Shown piece by piece: positions 1 through 12,190 of a DNA stretch of 64,000 bases. The notes beneath the pieces are model-generated. The model was not told where the DNA came from. It did not search any database and was given only the letters and a program-made list of their open reading frames with translations. This DNA comes from Clusia tigrina (Eukaryota > Arthropoda > Insecta > Diptera > Clusiidae), in NCBI GenBank assembly GCA_920105625.2, contig OV050033.1, positions 19,364,001 to 19,428,000 of the forward strand, read 5' to 3'. The first letter of the stretch is position 1. The number at the start of each line of letters is the position of its first letter. Made by a program: the position numbers and the translations under genes.

Positions 1-164
1 AGTTGGAAGAGCTATGAGAGCTATACTATCAAACAACTTACTTTAGGTAATTTTGTACATATTTGTGGCACCACTTCCGCCTCCACATCTGCCACCACAG
101 ACTTCGTATGACACGCGTGATTTCAACGACCTCTTCTTATCAGTGCGTGTGCTTCATACGTGCC

Positions 165-199
165 TATAAAAGGTTCCAATTCAATGTTTGCTTTCACTT
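165..199 (+). promoter_or_regulatory. Possible TATA-box core promoter
   Basis: TATAAAAG lies at 165-172. The sequence TCACTT at 194-199 puts an initiator-like A at 196, 31 bases after the first T of the TATA box, which is the usual spacing for TATA promoters. The initiator is imperfect, because insect initiators prefer TCAGT or TCATT. No convincing transcript follows. It may be chance in AT-rich DNA. Confidence 0.2.
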
Positions 200-718
200 A
201 CTACAAGACAGCCGCACAACTTCGCCACCTGTAGAGGAGGAGTTGGTCTATCGCTGCAGGCAGCACTTTGAACGGCATGATAATAAATCAGATAACAGAG
301 CGGCACTAAGATAAATCCTTCAGTGTGCTCAGCCGCAGTCATAAATTTGTTGTGTTGCACTTCCACGCCCACCTTCAACCACCCAGCATGCGAACTGTAC
401 TGGTAAATCTGAAAAAATCCCATGAAGTACGAGTCCACGGATTCACTCTGCGTTAAATATTGCTACATAAGTTAAATTTTGAATTATAGCTAAACAATTT
501 TTTCGCTCGGCAACTCTTTCTTTCGCCTTTGCAACAAATTCCGAAACTTTTTCGGCAAATTTTGCTGTACTGATTTTTTGCAAGTTTTTTGTGTGCTCCT
601 TTTTTTCTTACTCGCCACTGGCTTGTGGATATTTTTGTTCTGTTGTTTGCTTTATAAGCAATTAAAAAAAATTCAGTGTGTTTCTGCTTCCACCTCGAAC
701 ATAAGCCAACGGGGGCTA

Positions 719-748
719 CAGCACGGCACGGCACGGTACGGCACAGCA
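719..748. repeat. GGCAC pentamer microsatellite
   Basis: A short imperfect run of the pentamer GGCAC, with one unit changed to GGTAC and the last to GGCACAGCAC. It is unusually GC-rich for its surroundings. No function is suggested. Confidence 0.7.
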
Positions 749-1271
749 CAACAACTGCGATAAAGTAAAAATTCTACGAGGCAACTGACGCACATTAAAA
801 GCGATAAAACAAAGGCAGCTCAAGGAAAACAAAGGCGAGTTGAAGAAGCAAACAAATATTTTGGCCATGAATGCCATAAACTAATTGAATATTTTAAGCC
901 ATTATCTAGACGATTTAATGTTTGGACTGCGTTCGTTGCGTTCGCCTTGCCAAGGATTAACGGAGCAATGAACGAGCGGGGAAACTCCCCAAACGCTGAA
1001 TTGAAAAACAAAACAACTGAAAAAAAAACATAAAAATTGCAGGAAAACAAAGCCAGGAATCGTCATTAAAACAAAGGAGGACGCATAAAAAGAAGAAATC
1101 GATAAGAGCCCAAAAAGATTCCTTGTAAGTAGTGTAAATATCCTTAGCTTTCTCTTCCCTTTTTTGTGTTTTCCTGTTATTGTTTTCATCTGTGTTTGTT
1201 GCTGTTGTTAGCACTGTTTGAGTTGTGCTATTAACATGCACCGTAATAATTTAAGCACCTCTCTTACGGCT

Positions 1272-1289
1272 ATCATCATCATCATCATC
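1272..1289. repeat. ATC trinucleotide microsatellite
   Basis: Six uninterrupted ATC units, in otherwise unique non-coding sequence. Confidence 0.85.
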
Positions 1290-2400
1290 GTTATAAATAC
1301 TTGGGGAGGGCCACCTGCGGAACTCCGGCTTGCTCGGCACTTCAACCCACTTTCACGCTGCCCCTGCCTCCATGCTTCACGGCATGCCATTTTATTTACC
1401 TCTGTAATTTTTTATCATTTAAGTTCGCTGGGATGCGGTGTGTGGAGAGCCGCTACCGCTGCTGTTGGAGAGGAAGCAGTCAGCAACAGCGCCAGTCTTC
1501 CAATGAACATCTTTGTTTCTAATAAAAAACAAAGTCCTACTGCCCAGAATATTTTAATCTGGCCCTTAAGTTCTTTTTTCAGCTAGTTCTGTTCTTTTTT
1601 CTTTGCTGTTTGTTTTTCTTTTCGCTGTACATCCTGCTTTGTTCTGGAGTTTCTTTGATAAGAATTAAAGTTAAAATGGTATTTTTTAATTTGCATAACT
1701 GCCTCGCTTGCTACCTGCTTTGATTTTTCTGCTTACAGTATAGGTATTTCATTGTATGATGGTGGGCGGTGGAAGATGGGGGTGCGAATGATTTTCAATT
1801 CGTTATATTGAAAGTTTTAGCATAAGCATAAATTTGTGTTCATCTTGTTTTCATAGGGAATTTATGTAGAAAATGTGTTTTTGCTGTTTTGCATTTAAAA
1901 TTTAAGTGCCATAAATTCCAGTGGAGAGCCAGGCGATTAAGTTGAAGTTGGAGTGTTTAGGACGGTGGAAATATGAAGCTTGGTAATGCCTTAGCAGCCA
2001 CTTGACTCACAATTAGTGTCACTTGGCAGCTGCGGCACACCAGACCAATGTAAATTACTACCCCTTAGACTGCACCGCAGCACCCTTCAATGTACGTCCC
2101 ACTAGCATGCATATTTATTTTTTCTCTTTATACTTGATGTATGCCGCAGGACATTTACACATGTACCCACCAGCAGTGCTTGATCCTGCCAGCCACCAAC
2201 ACAGCCGACAGCCAAGTGCAGTCAGCGAGAGTGCAAGTGCAGAGCGCGACAATGACAAATGCTCCGCTGTCAGCTGGGTGAGAATGTGTGTGCATCATGT
2301 TGTAAGGATATCAAGCATGAACTGCACACACGCATATAGAACTTCATGTTGTTGTTATTTCCATAAGGTTATTGAAGGGAAACTGTTGGCGGTGCGGTAG

Positions 2401-3700
2401 CGCAGGTTCATTGAGAACGAAAAAGTGAAGCATTTGCCATATAATCGTTTGTGATTGTTTTCAGGTGAAGCGACATTTAGGGAAAGTCGGTCTAGATTAA
2501 AAGTGACTGCCAATCTTAGCTGACTTAATATACTGACAATGAAAGAGAATCATTGAGGTGGTGTGGATGAATAATGGTCGCAGAGGAAATGTTAAATCTT
2601 CTTTATAACTGCAACTTTTGTATAATTTCGAAACTGGAAGTGCCTGGTTATGACCTACACAATAATTTCTATGCTGTGCCAGCCTAAAAGGAGTCCTTTC
2701 GATCGAGGTTTTTAAAGTTTATGACATATCAGTCTCATTATTTTGAAAACTCTCACCTTAAATTTATTTTCGTGATGACTTCTGAGATTGGCTTTCATAT
2801 GTTTAGGATTCTCAAAGGATTTCATATACCCTTATCAGATGCGGGTATGCTTCATATTTTGTAGGTAACTCATCAGCCTTTTCATCACTTGCTCTGTTTT
2901 GCTTCCTCCATATTAGTGAAATTCAGAACTGTTCTGCAGTCTTCTTCCGCATTGGAAGTAGAGGAGGCTGATGTTAGATATCCTTTGTTGCTTGATTTGT
3001 CTGAATAGATTCTAGAAATCAGTTTCGGATCCCGGATACTCTTTTGAGCCACACTATAGTTTCCTTGATTGTCATTAAGTGAAACAAGTGAAATAGGCAG
3101 CTTTGGTGGAGAATCAGCACGAAATTCTCCCACCCATTGCTTTGCAATAAGATTCCTCTACTAATCTTCCACCACGTCCAAAGCCATCGGTATAGAAGTC
3201 AACACAGTTGAAGAGTACTCCCCCACCTCTTAACCTGCTCTATTAGGTGTGGTGATCAGAAATTGATATCAGAAATATGATTCCTGAAGCATATAGATGA
3301 GTTTATCGAGAATCTTAGAATACCTTTAAAGAGTGCCCTTGATGTATCCCAATCTAATGAAAATGCATACCGTAAGTTATTAGACTATATTGTCAGGAGA
3401 AAGTCCAGTTTATATTCAGCGATATAGTACCCGTAAGTCGCATTATTCCAGCAATATATATAGCGGCCGATCATTGAACTATTGACGCAGATATGTTCTT
3501 ATCTACTGTAGTCCTTTAGAGTGCTTATCATGACATGATGAAATTTTATAAATACGTCATTATTGTGGACAATATACTGAAGTATGTTTATGCAACTTAC
3601 GTATATCTGTGAAACTTCATCATAATTAATACGAGGTGATTCTTGACTGACACCTGCATGCAATGTACGTTACACCGAAAGTTTTTCTTATACTAATCTA
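2401..3700. other. Degenerate AT-rich insert, texture B
   Basis: No gene. This stretch lacks the CA/TG and CAG repeats of its neighbours. It carries a minus-strand RNase H-like retrotransposon fragment (listed separately). A further minus-strand open frame at 2885-3133 (82 codons, serine and lysine rich) follows directly downstream of that fragment on the minus strand and has no recognised domain. It may be more of the same dead element. The outer edges are not sharp and no target-site duplication is visible. Confidence 0.45.
3114..3206 (-). pseudogene. Non-LTR retrotransposon RNase H fragment (relic)
   Basis: On the minus strand, starting at 3206, the conceptual reading is CVDFYTDGFGRGGRL and then a stretch rich in Tyr, Cys and Gly before a stop at 3114-3116. 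The core (I/V)xxYTDGS with a following glycine-rich turn is the start of the RNase H domain found at the C-terminal end of several non-LTR retrotransposon polyproteins. The Asp of YTDG is the first metal-binding residue. Here the usual Ser after TDG is Phe, and only about 30 codons stay open, so it is a decayed fragment. No RT core motif (FADD or YADD) was seen upstream. The family cannot be named from this piece. Confidence 0.5.
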
Positions 3701-4900
3701 CGCATAGTTACGAGGATTACGAGTATATACATACTTCTTTCTCAGCTGACAATCCAGAAGTTTCACTTCGAACCCTTGCTGCAAGCCACACACCCACTTT
3801 TCTAAACTTTGTATATATACTCCTATGCTTTTCTTTATTTGTATGTTTTAGTTCCCGCTGCATATGCACATGGCACTGTGACTGCATTTGTCTTTGCATT
3901 AAGCGTCATTGCGGCAATTGCAGCGTAGGCCATAGTGCCAGCGGCGACCGCATCTGCTGAAAGGACTCTTTGTGTGGGTGTGGGTGAGGGTGTGTGTTAC
4001 GCCACATACAAATAGAGGAAGAAACCGTAAGTGAAAAAAGCAACACTTGAATGCAAATGTATACGTAGCCTGGCTCTTATTGTTGTTGTTAAGGAAGTGG
4101 TAGTTACGCTGCGCATTGAGGGACTTGTTAGCTGCAGTTAACATGCAGCTTTACTGCACTTAAACTTTTCAATTTTTGCTTACGTTTCAGCTGCCAGCGA
4201 TGCTGCGCTGATGTCGTTGCTGTTCCTTAAAGTTTTAAAACTTCCTGCCATGATACTTTTTACCGAAGTTTGCCGTCAATTTTTGCAAACAATTTTCGTG
4301 TCCTTTTGCCTCGTTTGCATGCTAAATGGTTTTAACAAGTTTTCTTCCTATGCTTTTGTTCTGCTATCAGTTTAAACCGTTGTTTTTTTTTGTGCTAGTT
4401 TTTTCTTAACAATTTAACTGCATTTTTCTTTGCCGGATTTTCAGAGTTTGCCAGGCCCTGCTGCGTTGTACTAACTCAAACTTTAGTTTTTCCTGCCATC
4501 ACCATCATCATTATCGGCATCGGCGTCATAATCATCTCCGTCATTGTCAGGCTCAGCGTGCTCAACTGCATCCTGTGGTGGTGTGGTGTCCTTTTAACAA
4601 TGTTAATAATCATCTCAATAAATTGATATCGAAAACTTTTTGAACTCTAATGATGCCAGCGTTTACTCCTGCTGGTCCGCTCTCTCTCTTTCTCTTTCTC
4701 GTTTTCTCTGGTCCGCAGTTATTATGTAGTATAAATTTTCTACTCTTTTGTTATTCATTTTCATTACGGAATATGCGAAATAATTTGCTGCGTAGGCATT
4801 AAATTTCATGTTGGTCCTTCGTGCTGTTATTCTTATGCAATTAAATGATGCATCTGCTCCTGCTTCAAAGCTGGTTGGAATATTGAGTCCGATTCATTTT
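3701..4900. other. Non-coding unique DNA, texture A
   Basis: No gene. It contains short TG-rich and TC-rich tracts (around 3970-4000 and 4680-4710) and repeated TTTGCTG-like words, the same style as the other texture A stretches. Small minus-strand open frames of 60-81 codons overlap microsatellite-like DNA and are not credible genes. Confidence 0.55.
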
Positions 4901-6094
4901 TTGTATATCGGATTGCTTGTAATTTGTATGTTGACTAAGAGAAATCGACGCTTTCATTTTCATTCAGTATTTTGATGTTTCGGTACGCTCTTAGTACAGA
5001 AATATGCATAGGTATAGCAATGCATCCAGCGTTACTCCATTGTATGGAGACAGCAGTATAGTAATAAAGTAGTCCATACTAGAATTTTATTCTTTATATT
5101 GAAATTGTTGCAATGCGGCTAACTTCTGACTGTGAAGGTTCCTAGAACGCAGTCAATGTGAAGAATCTGTGGATCTATATTGAACAAAGTCCACATCTTT
5201 TGCTTATTATCGGTCACTGATGTATCAATTTCTGTTTTGGAAGAGAGTGATTGAATACATTGAGTTTGCAATAGAAGTCTGCAAACATTATGAAACATTA
5301 TGAACTTATCAAAATATTTCTATACACATGGTCCTATTTAGAGTCATGAATTAATTTCATTTGTACTTGAACATGAAACTGTTGCCAATATGTGCGCACC
5401 CCGACTTCATCAAAATATTTCTCCCAATTATTTTTCATTCAACTTCAGCCCTTTTTCATTAATAATAACAACCTCGTTTCCTGCCAGTGAGCAAACTGTA
5501 GAAGTCAACATTGTCTTAGCCCTCCGCGGAAATGAAATCAAAGTCTCTCAAACAACTGATCAAAACATGTTACAATAGTAATAAGTTCACCACTAAAAAC
5601 CAACCGGAGTTTTTGAGCAAAACAAAAATGCTCAAGAAAACTTTTCTAAAACTTTTGAAAGACATTCGTACAGGTTTGGAAAGTGGAATGATGTTGGTTA
5701 TACTCGTCTTACATTTAGATATGTCGAAATAATTGTTTTTATGCAGCAGTTGGTGACATAATTTTCTTTTGGTAGTTGACTGGACAATCTAATTGCGAAG
5801 GTACTTCGAGAAGGGTTGCAATGTGTCACAAGAAGTTTTTTATTTTTCATCAAGAGGAGTACATCAAGTGTCAATGATACAGTTTCTCTTATATATGCCA
5901 TTGAGCATTGTTTACCATATGAGAGCAATATAATCATAGATAAAGTAACGATTTAGCAGAGCTGTTCAAGGGATTTAGGAAGAGCTCCGGTTATACTGAA
6001 GCTACTATTGTCAATAGAATGAGCAATCAAATCTTCATCACCAGTAGTGAATTTTCATGTGGAATGTATAAATGAATGGGGTTATTTCTAAAAA
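4901..6094. other. AT-rich insert sequence leading into satellite
   Basis: No gene recognised. Plain AT-rich unique sequence without microsatellites. Open frames of 62-79 codons (for example 5390-5578 plus, 5698-5937 minus) carry no known motif. The stretch runs directly into the tandem array that begins near 6095. Confidence 0.45.
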
Positions 6095-7320
6095 TCATGG
6101 TGCCTTACATGAATCATCCATATATCCACTATCCTGCAAATTTGAGTTATTATTTATTAAGGGAAGAAATCGTAGCTCACGAGAGTTGTGTCGATTCATC
6201 TGGTGTCTTACATGAAACAGTCAGTCCATCATCGACGTATTCACCGTCCTGAACTAGTCTCAAATTTGAGTTATGATTTATTAAGGGAAGAAATCGTAGC
6301 TCACGAGAGTTGTGTCGATTCATCTGGTGTCTTACATGAAACAGTCAGTCCATCATCGACGTATTCACTGTCCTGAACTAGTATCAAATTTGAATTATGA
6401 TTTGTTAATGGAAGTAATCGCGGTTGACGAGAGTGTCGATTCATCTGGTGTCTTACATGAAACAGTCAGTCCATCATCGACGTATTCACCGTCCTGAACT
6501 AGTCTCAAATTTGAGTTATGATTTATTAAGGGAAGAAATCGTAGCTCACGAGAGTTGTGTCGATTCATCTGGTGTCTTACATGAAACAGTCAGTCCATCA
6601 TCGACGTATTCACTGTCCTGAACTAGTATCAAATTTGAATTATGATTTGTTAATGGAAGTAATCGCGGTTGACGAGAGTGTCGATTCATCTGGTGCCTTA
6701 CATAAAACAGTCAGACCATCATCGACATATCCACTGTCCTACACTAGTATCAAAATGGAATTATGATATGTTAAGGAAAGAAATCGTAGCTCACGAGAGT
6801 TGTGTCGATTCATCTGGTGTCTTACATAAAACAGTCAGTCCATCATCGACGTATTCACTGTCCTGAACTAGTATCAAATTTGAATTATGATTTGTTAATG
6901 GAAGTAATCGCGGTTGACGAGAGTGTCGATTCATCTGGTGTCTTACATGAAACAGTCAGTCCATCATCGACGTATTCACCGTCCTGAACTAGTCTCAAAT
7001 TTGAGTTATGATTTATTAAGGGAAGAAATCGTAGCTCACGAGAGTTGTGTCGATTCATCTGGTGTCTTACATGAAACAGTCAGTTCATCAACGACGTATT
7101 CACTGTCCTGAACTAGTATCAAATTTGAATTATGATTTGTTAATGGAAGTAATCGCGGTTGACGAGAGTGTCGATTCGTGATGGACTAACTGGTTCATGC
7201 CTTACATGAACCAGTTAGTCCATCATCGAGATATCCACTATCCTCCACTGTTCTCAAATTTGAATTATGATTTGTTTAGAGAAGCAATTGCTGCTAACGA
7301 GAGTTGTGTCGATTCATCCT
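6095..7320. repeat. Tandem satellite with 245-bp dimeric higher-order period
   Basis: The landmark GTGTCGATTC starts at 6188, 6312, 6433, 6557, 6678, 6802, 6923, 7047, 7168 and 7306, so successive spacings are 124, 121, 124, 121, 124, 121, 124, 121 and 138. Two monomer types therefore alternate. The long type ends in GAAATCGTAGCTCACGAGAG and the short type in GTAATCGCGGTTGACGAGAG. Copies at 6188, 6433 and 6923 are nearly identical, as are those at 6312, 6557 and 7047. The copy at 6678 is clearly diverged, and partial units flank the array. Monomers of 124 and 121 bp are both 1 mod 3, so no reading frame passes from one to the next. The repeated 60-codon open frames inside are a by-product. 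This is a young, locally amplified array of about nine full units. Confidence 0.97.
7179..7225. repeat. Perfect 21-bp inverted repeat (fold-back) in last satellite unit
   Basis: Bases 7179-7199 are the exact reverse complement of 7205-7225, with a 5-base loop CCTTA. The right arm is ordinary satellite sequence (ATGAACCAGTTAGTCCATCA). The left arm is an inverted copy that replaces the usual ATCTGGTG of other units, and this makes the unit 138 bp instead of 121-124. It looks like a template-switch event at the array edge. Confidence 0.95.
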
Positions 7321-7790
7321 TAATATTCGTGTAGAGGCATAGTAATAGACAGTTTAGTCCAATGGTGGGATGCAGAACAGTCCTTCAACTTCATTTATTC
7401 TTTTTAGCTTTGCAAATTATCCAAACGTGATGTTGTGACACTAGAATACTACCGAGTGAGATTACCAGAAGAGAGTCATATTACCAGCTAAAAGCAAATT
7501 TTGCAATCAATTCAATCAATTGAGAGCAAATTAAGTGAACAGTTTCGTGAAAAGTTTTCACATTTTACGAGTGTTTACAAAATATTAAATTTTAGTGGCC
7601 CGAAGTTAGACAACCAGAATAATAGATCGTTTTTTATTAGCTTTCCTTGTCATAAGAACGCTCTTCACCATCCACCACCAATTGCCGAATGTATGAATTC
7701 ACTCAATTTCTGTATGACACTTCATCATGCAATGTAAACACAACACTAATCAAGACTGTGCTTGACTGCGAAACTTCAACTAGAATTATT
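7321..7790. other. Unique AT-rich flank of the satellite
   Basis: No gene recognised. Plain sequence with a 78-codon plus-strand open frame at 7501-7737 that has no known motif. The next texture A block starts near 7790. Confidence 0.4.
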
Positions 7791-8398
7791 TCCAGTAATT
7801 CAAAGCAAATAAAACTAAATTGCTTCAAAAGACCCTCAACCAAAAGAAAAATCCCCACGTAGTTTGAAGCTGGTGTTGCGAAACAATTTTCATTACATTT
7901 TCCAGACAGGCCTTTATATTAAATGATTGACATTATAACTCGCTTTTGCTATTTGTTTGCTGCAAGCTATGAGCAGTTTTCTAAACATTAAAAAAGGGAA
8001 AAGCCAAAATAAACAAACAAAATTGGTCATTAAATTCATGTCGGGTGAGCGCTTAAAGGAGCCTTTCCCACTGCCACACTGTTTTCGCATATAATTCCGG
8101 CCAAATAAATCCGCAGCTGTCACTCAAATTAACCCATTCGCACAGACTCGCACGGGTTCAACCCAATCACACGCCCATCCAGTCAGCCAACCATACGAAC
8201 ACAAACAAACGCAGTTGAAATTGTAGAGGAAAAATTACATTGACCCATAATTTAATGGAAAAAATTAAAGTAGACGAAACTGAACGGGCGTAAACATGTG
8301 TCTTTAATAACGGCCCAGCATGAATCATTTATGTTGCAGAGGGTAGCATACTTTCAGGGGCGCAGGCAGTCAACAGAGAAACGCATGCTGGATGTAGA

Positions 8399-8416
8399 TG
8401 TGTGTGTGTGTGTGTG
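8399..8416. repeat. TG dinucleotide microsatellite
   Basis: Nine TG units in a row inside non-coding sequence. Confidence 0.9.
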
Positions 8417-8750
8417 GTGGAGTGCGTGTGAGAGTGGGTGCCGTGACAGGGTGCCCTGGCAAGCATTCCTGCCCAGCGAGTGGGCAAACAACAACGAATG
8501 CCAGCGTATGAGTGTGTGCAGAAAAGGGCTCTAATGTTATTTCGAAAATTGGCATAAATTACTAACCTACAACAACATTAGCAGCAGCTGCTGCTGCTGT
8601 CACTGTTTCTGCTGCTGCATGCAGCCTTACCAGCAGTAAAAAGTAAGCCAAAAATGAGTCAAAGAATTCCAAAAACACCAGAAACAAAGAACAAAAAGCA
8701 TCACAGCCCAAAATTCTTAGAAAGTTAAGAAACCAAAAACAAACGCAAAA

Positions 8751-8880
8751 AACACACACTCACACAAATTCACTGACACAAACACACTCACACAAACACA
8801 CTCACACAAACCCACTCACACAAACCCACTCACACAAACACACACTCACACAAACACACACTCACACAAGCACACTCACC
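8751..8880. repeat. 14-bp CA-rich minisatellite
   Basis: Imperfect tandem repeat of CACTCACACAAACA, with units of 14 to 16 bases and single-base variants (CAAACC, CAAATT, CAAGCA). About nine units. Strongly C/A on the plus strand and T/G on the other. Confidence 0.9.
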
Positions 8881-10559
8881 CATTTACCCACTTATACACA
8901 GTCGTAAATGTAGTTTGTGTTTTCTGTTATTCTGGCATAGTTTTCAAATTCGAACTTGCTGCAGGCCCACAATCGACACATCGAGGATGTTTATTTATTG
9001 AACAGCAGAAAAGAAAGCACGTGCTCTGTTCTGTTCTTGGTCTGCTCTGTTGTTGACACTGCGCTGCTCCGTTTCGAACTAAATTCACGCGCCTGCGCCT
9101 GCCGCATGGCATCCACAAACAGCCGAACAGCACTGGCGCCAAACTGCCACACAGCGCTCAACTTTAGCAGAAGTCCTTAGCGGCAATGTTAATAACAGGA
9201 ACAATGGTAGCTACAGCGGCACGCAGCACTGCTGGAATTTGCAGCATGAAACGCGATGCCGCAGCATCCCGTCAGTCAACTGGCGATGCTAAAAGTGTGC
9301 ACAACGTATGCAAACAAAAGCGCGCGCGTATTCCACCCACAAAAAGTGAAAGAAAACAAAACCAAAACAAAAAGGGATCAAGAGGAAAACAACAAAGCAG
9401 TACAAATTCCGGTACAGCGTGTGGAGTAACAAGCAAGGATTAAATCAAAAAACCCTTTCTTGATTCCGTCGACTGGCGGCCACAGCATTTGCATAGATTT
9501 GCCGCTTATGCGGTTTAATTGTTTTTTTTTTGGGTGCGCGCCGTGTCTTAAAATTAAAGGCGGAATTTCAATTTTTAATTTACATGCAAACCGGCACAGT
9601 CGCGTGTTGAATTGAAGCAGCCACGACGATGTTATCTTAGGTCGAAGTGCGTAACGGAGTCAAAGATAAAATCACAATTCAGTTGACAGGATATTGTCGA
9701 GCGGTGGTTGTTGATGCTGGTATTGTGCAGCACAGCAGAAGAAATTCCAGCAACACCAGCAGTAGCTGTATTCGCAGTACGAGTACCAATAAAGGACATC
9801 AGTGCGTATGAGTGTTGCTGGCTTTTGTGTTTGGGTGTTTTGTTGTCCTTTGAGTGCCAACACAAATAGGTATAAGTATACGTATAAGTCAAAGTGAGGC
9901 AGTTTTCTTTTGCATTATGCTTGTTAATGGCTGAGTTAATTAAGCGAGCAGGGAACAACAACTAAATGCGTAACAGCATTAGCAACAACAAGAGCAGAAC
10001 AATGCCAAAACTTGCCTGAACTTGAGTGATAAGCGATAAGCACATTTCACGATAGCAGACAAAGCGTACTTGAAACCGAGCAAAGGGTCAAACGCACGTG
10101 ACTGGGCTTAAATTTAATGAACGCGTGTGCTGGGCTGAATGTGAAAGTGATATTTTTAAAACAATGCCAATTGAAATGTGGTTAAAAAAGTTAATTAGAA
10201 TTTTAAAGCTTAAAGCCTAAATGAAACTCATTGTGTGTGGTGGAAGGAAATGCTAAAACGATAATTTCGGAAAGCCTCGAATTAAATCCGGCATATTTCT
10301 GTGAATCCAAGCATTTAAGGATTCATGAATTCATGCCACCCGGAGGCCACATAAATACATAAAAATTGTAGTGAAAACAAAAGGAGGCGATTGCATTAAA
10401 TTTCCCATTCAAAGAAGTGTTGAAGTGAGTGGGTTTGACATATTTGCAAATGTATTTACCACAATTGTTTCCTTGAGATACTTGCCAGAAGGGATATAAA
10501 TGGATATTAAAGCATTTAAGGATTAAGAATAAAGTGTGTGCAAATAAAGCAACATGAAG

Positions 10560-11720
10560 CAAAACGAATCTTAAAGAGAAACTTAAATTTAATTAAAACA
10601 CTGAAGGCTGAATGCGACAGTAAAGAATGATAAAATAATATTGAGTGTATTCAGTAAAATTAAATTTTTATTTGATAAATATTAAAACTGTTTAACAGAT
10701 AAATTCAATAATAGGGAATCAATTAAAAGGGATTAATTTATAATCTAAGGGGCTGCAACAGAGTGAAATTAATGAAATTGTAATACGAAAAAAAAGCAGA
10801 GGAAAAACAAAACAAACAACAAACAAAAAACAAGCGGAAAAAATAATAATAAATAGTAATAATGAATAATAAATAACAAAAAAAGTTTCACTACAAAAAA
10901 TGCAAAAGAATCAAAATTGGATAAAAATAAATTAAATAATACAAACGAAAAGATTTCAATAATAAAAAAATATTACAAACAAAACAAGAAAAATTTAAAT
11001 GAAAACAAAATAAAATGAGAGGAAAGAATAAATAAGTAAAAACACACACGGAAGAAATTTAGTAAATTAAATAAAAACAAAAAGTAGAAGCAAAACGAGA
11101 GTAAACATAATAACACAACAGTGAAAAGATTAATAAAAATCATTATTTATAATTTAAATATTATATAAAAGAGAAAAAAATTAAAATGAAAAGAATGATA
11201 AAAAAATAACAGAAAAAGAATTAATATAAAATAAATTAAAAATAGAAAAAACAAAAGTGAAAATAAATGAAAATAAAAAGAATATACAAAAATTTCAGAA
11301 AAACATTGTATAAGAAAAAAATTTAGATAGAAAAAACAAAAGGGAAAAATTCGAAAATTGTTAAAATAATGTGAGAAAATTTGGATTCATAAAAAAAAAA
11401 AAATGTAGTAAGAAAATAAAAATTAAATGAAATAGTGTCCTCCTCAAATTTCATATTTGAAAGAGTTTATTTTGCAATTAATTTTAATGCCTGACAAAAT
11501 TATGTGAAAGTCCCTTAAAAAATTTAAATACAGGATTTAAACCGCATAAAAATCTGGATTAAAATATGTTAAAAAATAATCCAATTAAAATTAACAAAAA
11601 TTAAAGTGCATGTAATTAAAAAGAGTTAATTCTGACGAAAACAAAATATATAATAAAATAAATTGAAATTAATTTCGTTATAAAAATTTTGAAGTAAACA
11701 ATTCGCAACTTTGGATTAAA
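10560..11720. other. Long A-biased low-complexity block
   Basis: More than 1.1 kb of plus-strand sequence dominated by A. A sampled line (10861-10920) is about 60 percent A. T is the next base, and C and G are scarce. The words AAAATAAA, AAATTAAA and GAAAAA recur without a fixed period. There is no open frame of note. It is a strand-asymmetric A-rich tract rather than a simple microsatellite. Confidence 0.85.
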
Positions 11721-12190
11721 TTCTCATACAACAGGATAAGCATCTTTGCAATTTCTTCTTACAGCACTCGTACTTTAATAGAACCGCAACAATTTCACAG
11801 TAATTTGAGTGTGTGTGCGCCACCCCGTCCTCGCTCATAACCGCCGCCTGCAGAAAGGTACAAAGCGGCAGCATAAGCATATTTGCTCCTCAGCAACAAG
11901 CTCGGCGCGCCTCTTGTTGCCGTAAGTGTTGGCAAATTAGTAACGCGTAGCGTGCTTTTGGCATAATTAAAAGTGCTTTGCTTGTTTCTTTTGATCTGTG
12001 TGTGTGTGCATGTGTACGCACACATTCGCTCGCACACACACACACACATATATACATAACTGCAGCAGTGCGCGGAGCTCTTAATTAGATATTATAACTA
12101 CAAATAAATGCGTAAATTCAAGCGTACTCCCGCTACGCATTAGGGCGAATTTGTGGATTTGTTTTCTGTTCGTTGTCAAACTGTCTGCGG
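11721..12190. other. Non-coding unique DNA with CA repeats
   Basis: No gene. It contains TG-rich sequence around 11996-12015 and a CA run at 12033-12048. The 84-codon minus-strand frame at 11795-12049 reads through these repeats and is not credible. Confidence 0.55.
12033..12048. repeat. CA dinucleotide microsatellite
   Basis: Eight CA units followed by TATATA. Confidence 0.9.

Larger units (their letters stand above)
1..2400. other. Non-coding unique DNA, texture A
   Basis: No gene is recognised. The stretch is AT-rich unique sequence with short simple repeats: GGCAC-type near 719-748 and six ATC units at 1272-1289. It has several T-rich or A-rich tracts. Open frames of up to 125 codons (2023-2400, plus strand) have no recognisable domain, are low in complexity and overlap antisense frames, so I treat them as chance. 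A possible core promoter near 165-196 is listed separately. Confidence 0.6.
7791..10559. other. Non-coding unique DNA rich in simple repeats, texture A
   Basis: No gene. It holds a TG run at 8399-8416, a CAG/CTG-rich patch at 8580-8625, a 14-bp CA-type minisatellite at 8751-8880 (listed) and scattered CAAAAC words. Small open frames on both strands through 8900-9960 overlap each other and read through repeats. They are rejected as genes. Confidence 0.55.

Noticed and set aside
6188..7111. Series of nearly identical 60-69 codon plus-strand frames (SIHLVSYMKQSVHHRRIH...) suggesting a repeat protein
   Set aside because: The monomers are 124 and 121 bp, neither divisible by 3, so the frame is lost at every unit boundary. 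The frames are shadows of a non-coding satellite.
8751..8880. Possible CRISPR-like array of short repeats
   Set aside because: Units are 14-16 bp tandem repeats with no unique spacers, in a eukaryotic context.
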